Shown here one piece after another: positions 23,232 through 64,000 of a stretch of 64,000 nt of DNA; positions within the stretch are counted from its first letter, which is position 1, and each line of letters opens with the position of its first letter. A program made the translations under genes and the position numbers. This DNA is from Tenrec ecaudatus (Eukaryota > Chordata > Mammalia > Afrosoricida > Tenrecidae), in assembly GCF_050624435.1 (NCBI RefSeq), contig NC_134539.1, positions 122,805,525-122,869,524 on the forward strand. Direction: 5' to 3'. The notes under the pieces are model-generated. The model did not search any database. It was not told the DNA's origin and saw nothing but the letters and a program-made list of their open reading frames with translations.

Positions 23232-23430
23232 GAATCTGTCAGATGTAGATCATTTATTCCTTCTTCCTTGTCTCTTAGTCGGGAAGTTCTGCTCAAACTT
23301 AATCATCATGTGTGACTTGTAGCACAACTTCCAGCAGAAGAGCAACACACAAGCCACGACAGTATGACAAACTGATAAATGACAAAGCATCATTAAATTC
23401 TCATAGAATTTGGTCTGAATTACAAAAAAC
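23232..23430 (-). mobile_element. BovB/RTE LINE, 5' segment
   Basis: It contains the RTE 5' phrases cagcacaacttcc-like and ccacgacagtatgacaaactga on the plus strand, continuing the element after the SINE. Confidence 0.65.
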
Positions 23431-23985
23431 AATACTTTGTTTTATTTTATAAAGTCCCTTTTTTCAGTAAGATATTTTTAAGGAAGCAGGTAAATCTTAC
23501 TTATATACTAGTCATATATACAAATCTCCCAAATATAGTGCTAGCACATCATTTACTAAAAAAATGTTTTGTTGCTCACAAAATTCCTACATGAGATTTA
23601 ATTTAATTTCCTTCAAACAACTTTATTTTGTGGTTATAGCTTAATTATTCATTTGGTTATGCTCCATTAATGGATCATTAGGATTAAGCACCTGAAAACT
23701 ATTACAACTGTAAATTACTTGCTTAACCCTGAAACCTTTACTTATTGTATAATTTTCTTGTTTTACTGCTGGTTAAAAATGCATATTTTATTATCAATTA
23801 TGGTCTGCTTTTGGACCTGGATAGACCCAAAGGTGCATAGTTTTATGGATAATTACAAACCACCTCACTTCTCATAGAACTTTTAAGTGTGGTTCCTATT
23901 TGAGGCTCCCATGTTTTCATCCTTTATAATGTACACACAAACTGAGGTGTTTTGGGTATACCTATGTAAAAGTATCAGTCTAGAG

Positions 23986-24176
23986 CAGGGGTAGGCAAAC
24001 GTCTGAGACAGAGAACCAATTCTATTCCTTACAACACTTTAAAATTATTCAAGAGCCATAAATATTTTTTCAAATGAATGAAATTGCGATTACCTAAATA
24101 TCAATCTTTAATATTTTTCGATTTTACTCCAGAGCCACATGTACTTACCAAAAGAACTGCAGTTTGCCGATCCCTG
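23986..24176 (+). mobile_element. hAT MITE-like element B with perfect target-site duplication
   Basis: It is 191 bp; ends caggggtaggcaaacgtctg and gtttgccgatccctg are inverted repeats. The 8-bp flank GTCTAGAG is identical at 23,978-23,985 and 24,177-24,184. There is no ORF. The contents (agagccataaatattttttcaa) differ from SPIN and element A. Confidence 0.85.
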
Positions 24177-24526
24177 GTCTAGAGGACTCTGGGTCTTAAG
24201 GGTTTCACACATTTTAAAAATGATTAATACCTGATGTTATATAACAGGCTAAAAGTTCAGCATGTTTTCTCCTCAAATCAGGGGGAGGATTTTAAAAAAC
24301 CCTTTTGAAAATCACCTAAAATTTCTGTTACTCTGAAGAGATTTGTAGTATTTCTAGCAATGTAGTGATTCAAAACATTTTCCTTATAAAAATACATTGA
24401 GACTATTAACAGTGTTGAGTGAGTGTTTTGCTAAAACATTTATAATTCTGTGATGCCAAAGGTGATTTTCTGGGTTAAATCTAAGGCAAGACTGGATTAT
24501 ATTGGGGCTGAGTATTTTCCACAAAG

Positions 24527-24692
24527 GTGGCCTGTTAGCATGATGGTTAAGTGCTTGGCTGCTAGCCAAAAGGTACCTGGTGGAAAGTCAGTCAAAAGAC
24601 CGGGCCTTCTGTTCCCTTAGGAAAACTATGGGGGTTCTACTCTGTCCTACAGGGCCGCAAAGAGTCGGAATTGACTTGCGTGTTCCCAAGTT
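24527..24692 (+). mobile_element. AfroSINE
   Basis: gttagcatgatggttaagtgcttggctgctag head; tctactctgtcctacagggc and gtcggaattgacttgcg tail. Confidence 0.85.
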
Positions 24693-24699
24693 TCAATAG

Positions 24700-26695
24700 A
24701 ATTCCATCCTGGAGAGCTGATGAAACCAAGAAGGTAGATTTTTACAGAATTCTCTGAGCTGTCAAAAGAACACAAAGTGGGTTCAAATTCATTCTGTCTA
24801 CCTGATATGAAACTCATCAATTGATTTTATTCTTTGAATAAAGGTATTATTAAAAAATATTTTAACACAGATTGCAGTCCAAAAGCCTAAAACATTTCCT
24901 ATCTGGTCTTTTTAAATTCAAATCAGATTTTATTTTCTGTGGATCTATGGTGTTAAATATAAAATATGTAAATTGGCAGCTTAATGAGGAGTCTTTTGCC
25001 TATAGTTAGAAGTGTATTTATTATGAACAAAAAAAGTTCAGTAAGAAACACTTCCCTACTTTGCTGGTAGAAATATGAAGTGGCTCATTTGTTCTGCAAA
25101 GCAATTTAAGAATATGCAGATGACCTTTAAAAATAATTTTCAATTCTCTACAGAACATGACTGTATGAACATAATTTATCCAATCATTTTCCTAGTGATA
25201 ACTATTTATGTGCTTTAAATTTTTTCACTATTAGATACAATACATTTGTTTTATAAGTTTAACATTATGTAGATGTCTTTTGCCCACTTTTTGTCTCTTT
25301 TTTGTTCAGTAATTTGAAAGTGAATCCCTATTTACTTAAGAACAAATTCCTCTGTAACTATCACCTTTAGTCAAATGTTATTCTCATCTTATATTAACTA
25401 GATCCAGCATTCCCTTGATATTACTACACTGCGAGCCTTCTCCAATGCAGATAAATTATTCCAATGGACACCATTTTCAAATTTGCTCAAAGCTGTCATT
25501 CCTTTCCAAAATATCCATATATCCCACAAAAGAAGTACAAATTCCATCATCTGGCTTTCAAAGCTTTCCAAAATCTGATGTTAGCCTATCTGGCCCAATG
25601 CTGTTGCTAGCTGCTGAGCGGAACCTGAACTTAGGTTCTCAAGCTCAATGGTCCTGCATCATCCCCTAACTGGTGGTGAATTGGATTATTGTGGTTGTAG
25701 ATAGCTAGGCCTTCCTCGACATCAGGTTTCTTTCTGAAACCTTTTCAGCATCAAAGCAATACATAAGCTTCCGCTGACAGATGGGCAGTGGCTGCACATG
25801 AGATGTATTGGCTTAGTCTTTTCATGTATATGTGCGTGTACACAGACACACGTACATCCCTTGCACCAAATAAACCAGACTATGTGCCACCCTCCGTCGT
25901 GCTCCCTTTTTGTCTTGATTCTTGCCCTAACATCCATTTACTAGAAACCTGCCTTTAAAGGAAAATGGTTCTTTACATTATGAGGGGAAGTAAAAATGGA
26001 TTCTATTTCATGTACATGGGTTAAGTTCAAATAAAACATGTCTAAAAATGTTTCTGAGAACCAAGAATGGTTGCAGAAAAGTTCTCTCAGAAATACTGCT
26101 TCATTAGGGTGCCTTTAAAGGGGGTTCAATCAAACAGTGGCTTCCAAGGGGATCTGCTGGGACTGTTAAATTCAAGTCAGAGAGGTCAGCTGAGAAGTTT
26201 ATGGCAACTTTTTTTTGGGGGTGGGGGGACTCCAAAATATTGATATTTTTTTCTTGAAGGATAAAGCACAATTATGACTGCTTGTTACAAAGAAGTTTTA
26301 AAGAAATTGAAAACCATACAGGGGGGAAAAAGGCCAGGGAAGATGATCTGATGAGCTTCCCTCCCCCCCTATAACAATGTAACTCAGTGCAAGGACCATC
26401 CTAGGAGAATTTCATTTGTAAGCTTTATCCCATCCACTCAACAGCCTTTATCTTGCACCTTCAGTTTTGTTTTTTTTTTTGTTCTCCAAACTCAGTATTT
26501 AAAAAGGTACAAATCCTTGAGGATTTCAAAACTGTTTTCATGTGGCATCAATTAAGGGCAGAGTTGTTCTTCAGTGACTGGTTAGAGCAATTGGAAACAT
26601 GGAGGATGAATCAAACGATAGTTTAACATTTGGATATTTTTGTGTAATAAAGGTTTCTATGATTTTGCCCAATACCTTTTGATTCATCCTCCTAA
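24700..26695. other. Intergenic, no gene seen
   Basis: AT-rich, diverged sequence. Short G- and T-runs occur (about 26,210-26,235). No ORF with family resemblance was found. Confidence 0.5.
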
Positions 26696-26704
26696 AATTC
26701 TTTT

Positions 26705-27240
26705 TATTTTTAAATCATTTTATTGGGGGCTCGTACAACTCTTATCACAATCCAGACATCCATCCATCCATCCATCGTGTCAAGCACATTTGCTGCCATC
26801 ATCATTCTCAAAACATTTGCTTTCTACTTGAACCCTTGGTATCAGCTTTTTTCCCCTCCCTCCTCGCACACCCCCCATGAACCCTTGATAATTTAGAAAT
26901 TATTATTATTTTGTCATATCTTACATTGCCCGACGTCTCCCTTCACCCACTATTCTGTTGTCCATCCCCCAGGGAGAAGGTTCTATGTAGATCCTTGTAA
27001 TCGGTTCCCCCTTTCCAACTCATCCTCCCTCCACCCTCCCTGTACCGCCACTCTCAGCACTGGTCCTGAAGGGATCATCCGCCCTGGATTCCGTGTTTCC
27101 AGTTCCTATCTGTACCAGTGTACATCCTCTGGTCTAGCCAGATTTGTAAGGTAGAACTGGGATCATGATGGTGGGGGCACAGAGGGAAGCATTTAGGAAC
27201 TAAAGGAAAGTTGTGTGTTTCGTCGTTGCTCCACTGCACC
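26705..27240 (-). mobile_element. LR-A retroposon, 5' truncated
   Basis: Plus strand starts at the reversed tail (aaatcattttattgggggctcgtac) and contains a (catc)n stretch at 26,757-26,776. Flanks taaaattct and tataattct may be a decayed target duplication. Confidence 0.85.
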
Positions 27241-27244
27241 CTGA

Positions 27245-28265
27245 CTAGCTCTATAATTCTAACAAATTTTATAGAAAGCATGGGGTGGGGGAATCCAAAG
27301 AATAAACCCCAAGAGTAAAACTGATTCAGGTAATAATTATCAATCAAATCAGTGCTAAATCTAGAGGATCATCTTTTATAATAGATTACTTCACCTAATC
27401 TCAAAGTATCCTTCCACAAATTACTTAATAGTTAGAACAATAACTAGGTTAGAGAAACTGAAAAAAAACAAAGGAAAAAAACCTTAGCCAAGTAATCAAA
27501 TTAGCATCTTAATAGATAGTATGTAGCTCCAAATGTGATACCCTAGGAAGGACTGTACATTAGTTTTGAAGTATTCTAATAAAAAAATGCATAGATATGA
27601 GAAAACATTAAAGACTCAAGTTCAGGACACTCCAAAAAATAACTGGACTGTGTGATTAAAAAATATAAATGGAAAAAAAATATATATATAAATGGTGTAG
27701 AAGACAAAGAAATACTGAAACCTTTTCCTGATTAAGAGACTGAAGATAATACATGATCCTTGAATGGATCCTGACTGGGTAAAATAAATGCTATAAAGGG
27801 TATTATTAGGATCATTGATGAAATCTGAATATGAAAAATAGATTTAGTATGTTTGCTTAATAAGTGTTTACAGAATTAAAAGAACTTTCATTCCAAGAAG
27901 CCATGATCTTTCCACAAAGTCTAAGGAAATGAATTAATGCATATATATATACATGAGCGAGAAATTGGTAAGGCTAAATGACTAATGTGGTGAAAGTGTC
28001 TAGAGCACTAAAGATTAAAAAAAATATCAACAATAAAATAAACAATGCTAGAAAGGTTTAGAGAAACTATCACCACTTATTTCCCATGGGCTTGAGTCTT
28101 CATCTGATTTTCCAATAAACAGTTCAAGTTTCTAAAACTGAACAGAAAACTGTTTAGAATCCAAAGGAAATAACTAGAAAGGTTAGTTACTTATAAAAGG
28201 CTGATCCATAATTCTTATAGAAATATCTAAAAACACACATAATACTGCCTTTGAATTTTAGTGAC
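27245..28265. other. Intergenic, no gene seen
   Basis: AT-rich sequence between the LR-A copy and the probable DHX40 3' end, including a (TA)n run at about 27,678-27,690. Confidence 0.5.
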
Positions 28266-28272
28266 ACTAAGT

Positions 28273-28278
28273 TTTATT
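28273..28278 (-). terminator. DHX40: Candidate DHX40 polyadenylation signal
   Basis: AATAAA on the minus strand, about 1.1 kb after the stop codon. Other weaker signals may be used instead. Confidence 0.35.
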
Positions 28279-28279
28279 T

Positions 28280-28420
28280 AACCAACATTGACTACTATGT
28301 GCAAAGCACTATGCTAGATGCCATGAAAGATACAAAGATGAAGACAAAGTCCCTGCCCACAAGGAGCGTATAATCTAGTGGTGGTGGTAGGTGGATAGAC
28401 AAAGATACAAGTAACTAGAA
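28280..28420 (+). repeat. Old mammalian interspersed repeat fragment (L2/MIR-like)
   Basis: The phrases actatgtgcaaagcactatg and gtccctgcccacaaggagcg are typical of an ancient mammalian repeat. It would lie inside the predicted DHX40 3' UTR. The family is not certain. Confidence 0.4.
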
Positions 28421-29380
28421 TACAAGGCAGTAAACAAGAGTGGACAAATGCTGAGTGTGGCCTGAGCGTGCTACAAACTAGCATCAAGGTTCCAGTTTGA
28501 AACAGTGGTGATGGAATATTGGCTGCTTTGGAAATCATCTCATGATGGACATAACTGAGAGTTAAATGGTCTTCTCCAAGCAATTGGAGGCAAGAGTGTA
28601 GGTCTGGTTAGGGCGGGAGGGGGGGGCTGTTTGAAAGCACGGTCACACCTACATACATAATGCTGGTAACAAAGTATGTAGGTGCAACTAAAAAAGAACT
28701 TTTTTTTATATATATATATATCATCTGTCCTTTGGTTAATGGCTATAGCTACTGTTTAAACAATATACTTTTATATAAAAAGTAATTTGTATAATCTCAG
28801 AAATATCAACTTAAGGGTTAATATTAATTCAAGAAAGAATCCTGCCATAGGCAATTTTCTTATTTACTAATTAAGTTTTTTTTTCTAAGTATCTATAAAG
28901 CTCTGTAGCAATTAAACTGTTAGACATCTAAGTATTGCTGACTGAGTAAAACCTCTTATGTTCAGCCTTCTAAAGGAAATGATCATGTACCTGATATAAC
29001 ACTATTTTGATAGCAACAAGAAGGCCTTAAAGAGATTTAAGGAAAATAATTTTAATGCTTCAATGCAAATGGAATACACTCTGATTAAATACAATTCAAT
29101 GTCCTTGGAAAACATCTCAATGACAGTATTTAATACCTGTTAAGGCCAGCAAAATTGAAGTGAGGAAAATATATGTCTTGTCTTTCATTGGTTTCAGTAA
29201 CATTGCCTATGACTGATGGTGATGTAATCTTTTCTTTGAGAGTTCCACTGATGAGCTTTGATTTGTTTTAGCTCATAGGCTCATAACAGCTGCTGACCAC
29301 TTCCTCTTGATAGTTCTGTCTGAAATAACCGACACATTTCCTGGCAGTTACTCCTACTTCCTGAACTGGAGGTCCCTTCC

Positions 29381-61100
<31,720 letters not shown>

Positions 61101-61359
61101 CTGTGTGTTTAAATGACATGGAATGAGGATATCCATTTTATGAACAGTGTAGGATTTTATGCAGACTTGATGAAATTTTCTTTAAAATGTTTTACTTCTC
61201 CTATTTTTCAAGTTCCCCTTTTTAAAAAACAAAACAATCCAAGATTGTGGTCAGCATTCAACAAAGGAGGAAATGCTTCTTTCTGAAGCCTCTCTCTTGG
61301 ATCCCTCTTAACTGGGACACACGCATCCTTCCTTTTTGTTAACTCTACCTCAGTCTTCA

Positions 61360-61572
61360 CAGCCAGTGTCATCTACTCTGCCTGCCATCAAGTTGATGTC
61401 GACTCCTAGTGACCCACAGGCAGGGTAGAACTGCTCCTGTGTTTTTCCAGGACTGTCTTTAAGGGAGTAGAAAGCCCCGTCTTTCTCCCACGTAGTGGCT
61501 GTTGGTTTCAAACTGCTGGCCTTGCAAACTGCAGCCCCCAAGGCATATCCATTACGACACTAGGGCTCCTAC
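61360..61572 (-). mobile_element. AfroSINE
   Basis: Reverse orientation: ctgccatcaagttgatgtcg tail, gggagtagaaagccccgtctttctccc body and cattacgacactagggctcc head. Confidence 0.88.
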
Positions 61573-61579
61573 CCTCCCC

Positions 61580-62700
61580 TACAGTTCCAACAAAAACAAC
61601 AAAACAAAACAAAACACTACTTTGAAGAGAACCACAAAATGTTTTTATATAAAAGGCAAAATATTAATCCTGCCATATTTGCTTTATGTGTGCATGCCTG
61701 TGTATGTATTTTCTTCTAAAATATCTGAAAGCAAATTACAAATATAATGCCACTTCAAACCAAAAATGTTTAATCAAGTAGCTTCTAAAAATAAGGCCAT
61801 TCGCTTACATAACCATAATACCACCCATAAACATAATTATAAATAATACAAAGCACGAATATACATTTGTAAAATCTGGAGCAACAATTATTATCACCTA
61901 CAAAGGGTTATTTGATCTACCTTAAATGTTAAATTACAGGCACAATTTCTCATAAATAAACCATAATGGCTTTTACATTAACACTACAACTTTTTTTAGT
62001 ACCAAGGAAATAATGCCTAAAACCTCAAGACAAATTAATTCATGGTAGTTAGGTTTTCTCTCATTATTTCCAAGTCTGCCTTGTTCATCATGTCCTTCTT
62101 AGCTATACTTGTTCTTGCTTTGGTAGTTAAATGGGAAAGGGAAAGGAAAATATTATTTTTATTGTAGTTGGTTTAAAAATATATATATTATTAAAAAAAT
62201 AATAATTGATTGCAAGCCTCCAGCGTGCCTGGGTTTGGAGTAACCCTGTGCATTCCTTCAGTGCTTGCAAGAGCAGCTTTGAAGTGGTTTGAGGCCTTGC
62301 TGTACAATATCTACAGAGCGAGGTTATAGAAATTTCAGACATTCAGGAAAAGGGCAGGGGAATAATAATAATAATAATTGAGACTATTTCCTTTCTGACA
62401 CTTGTGAACACTATCTTCCCAATATACTGTGCCTATCTCTGCTTATTCTACACGTAACTGAGGAAGAATGAAAGCCCCTATTCTCTCAGGCGTTCTGGGA
62501 ACTTGTAGTACCTGGCAGGTCTTAGGATGGAAAAATAACCAAATGTAAATAAAACTAAGTAATTCTTGTTTCTATTTTTCTAATATGTACTCACATTCAT
62601 TAGAGGCTGCTGTTAATCTTTCAGAATATTAATTTTAAATTTAAGTTCATCTGAAAGCTTTCTGTTTGGCAATTTAGGTTTCTTCTAGTGGCTCTTTTCT
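61580..62700. other. DHX40 intron, nothing recognised
   Basis: AT-rich, with (AAT)n at 62,361-62,379 and a (TA) stretch near 62,181. No upstream DHX40 exon was found. Confidence 0.5.
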
Positions 62701-62705
62701 TTTTT

Positions 62706-64000
62706 TGAAAATCATTTTATTGGGGGCTCGTACAACTCATCACAATCCATCCATCCATCGTGTCAAGCACATCTGTATATTTGTTGCCATCATTTTCAAA
62801 ATATTATCTTTCTACTTGAGCCCTTGGTATCAGCTTCTCATTTTTCCCCTCCCACCTCATGAACCCTTGAAAATTTGTAAGTTATTATTTTTTCATGTCT
62901 TACAATAACCGATGTCTCCCTTCATCCACTTTTCTATTGTTCATCCGCCTGGGAGGGGGTTAAATGTAGATCCTTGTGCTCGGTTCTCCCTGCCTCCCCT
63001 CACCTTCCCTCTCCCCTCCTGGTATGGCTCCTCTCAATATTAGTTCTGAGGGGTGTATCTGTCCTGGATTCCCTGTGTTTCCAGCTCTTATCTGTATCAA
63101 TGTACATCTTCTGGTCTACCCGGATTTGTAAGGTAGAATTAGGGTCATGATAGTGGTAGTGGTGGTGAACATTAAGGAGCTAGAGGAAAGGTGTATGTTT
63201 CATCAATGCTGCACTGCATCCTGACTGGCTCGTCTCCTCCCTGCAACCGTTCTGTAAGGGGATGTCCAATGGCCTACAGATGGGCTTTGTTTTGGTCTGT
63301 CTTGTTTTGGGGCATCTTATTATCTCTGTAAATCTATTTAGATAAGAGAGGTGAGATAAACAATCCAGCACTCTCCCTCATTCACAATGATATGATTTTT
63401 TTGTTTTGGGTCTTAGATGCCTGATAGCTGATCCCTTTGACACCTCATGATCACACAAGCAGGTGTGCTTCTTCCATGTGGGCTTTATTGCTTCTCAGCT
63501 AGATGGTCACTTGTTTATCTTCAAGCCTTTAAGGGCACCATCACCTTTCTTCACATATGCATCAGTCTTCAGCCTCTTCAGTGATTGTGTTGGGAAGGTG
63601 AGTATCATGAACGCCAGGTTAATATAACAAAGTGTTCTTGAGTAGAGGCCCAATGATCATCTGCTACCTTAATACTAAACCTATAAATATATGTACATAG
63701 ATTTATTTCCCCATTGTCATATATATATTTACATATGTACATGTCTATATTTAGACCTCTGTAAATGCCTGTTGCCTCCTAGTTCTTTCCTTGTACTTTC
63801 TTCTTGAGCCACTATCAAGTTCATGAGGGTTTCAGTAATTCCTCTCAGTTACATTGTCCTTGATCAAGCTCTACCAGGTCTCTTACACCCTCTTTGCCAT
63901 TGATTTTAGATTACTTGTTGTTCCCTTGTCCCTGGGTTTGTTAACACCCACTTCTTTTCCCCCACCTTTCCCTCTCCCATGTCCCCCAGGAACCATCAGT
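62706..64000 (-). mobile_element. LR-A retroposon, runs off the window
   Basis: Reversed tail (aaatcattttattgggggctc), then the usual order of 3' blocks to the G-rich region (seen as cttttcccccacctttccc) at the window edge, with a partial internal duplication near 63,285-63,375. At least 1.3 kb. Confidence 0.87.

Larger units (their letters stand above)
28273..29380 (-). other. DHX40: Probable DHX40 3' UTR
   Basis: Continuous, mostly unique AT-rich sequence follows the stop codon. The first clear AATAAA on the minus strand far enough downstream is at 28,278-28,273 (tttatt on the plus strand). It would give a UTR of about 1.1 kb, a plausible length. A (TA)n tract lies near 28,707-28,722. The exact end is inferred. 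Confidence 0.4.

Noticed and set aside
26757-26776. CRISPR-like or tandem array from the catc repeats
   Set aside because: It is a 4-bp simple repeat inside an LR-A copy. There are no spacers, and CRISPR arrays are not expected in a mammalian genome.
61101-64000. Further upstream DHX40 exons
   Set aside because: I looked on the minus strand for the preceding helicase-C and HA2 sequence and found none; the next exon must lie beyond the window.

Overview
This is a mammalian nuclear window. Two host protein-coding genes, both on the minus strand, can be identified from exon translations with consistent splice sites and phases. Exon 1 of clathrin heavy chain (CLTC) lies at 4,337-4,378 inside a CpG island. 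The last eight coding exons of the DEAH-box helicase DHX40 lie between 61,100 and 29,381. DHX40 sitting upstream of CLTC on the same strand matches the human 17q23 order. The repeats point to an afrotherian, most probably a tenrec such as Echinops telfairi: AfroSINE-type tRNA SINEs, a BovB/RTE LINE, SPIN hAT elements (known from tenrec through horizontal transfer), and an OposCharlie/OC1-like hAT. The species is inferred, not proven.

Layout: 1-4,336 is the 5' end of CLTC intron 1. About 3,700-5,330 is the CpG-island promoter. About 5,340-28,270 is intergenic and heavily invaded by repeats, including a SPIN element, mariner, a long retroposon called LR-A here, and an RTE LINE carrying three insertions. 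About 28,270-29,380 is the probable DHX40 3' UTR. From 29,381 to 64,000 are DHX40 exons separated by repeat-rich introns. The 19.8-kb intron between 60,207 and 40,395 holds a GAPDH processed pseudogene, a nearly full-length U1 snRNA retrocopy, and an old L1 split by nested LR-A insertions. A 35-nt U2 snRNA fragment lies in another intron.

The most striking repeat is LR-A. It is a GT/purine-rich, non-coding, A-tailed retroposon of up to about 2.2-2.4 kb that ends in an AATAAA-containing tail (ccccaataaaatgattt). About 20 copies or fragments lie on both strands. Several have direct-repeat target-site duplications (15 bp at 13,495/15,712; 18 bp at 19,818/21,191; 15 of 16 bp at 46,320/48,122), which indicates L1-type retrotransposition. 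No copy in this window continues into a recognisable reverse-transcriptase ORF. It may be a very long LINE 3' UTR or a non-autonomous element. A roughly 600-bp relative at 21,390-22,020 shares the 3' half and has a different, YY1-site-containing 5' end.

There is no operon-like or defence-type system here. The two genes are housekeeping genes (vesicle coat; RNA helicase) and do not work together as far as the sequence shows. The interest lies in the layered transposon record. Boundaries of repeats were set by eye and are approximate unless a target-site duplication is quoted.
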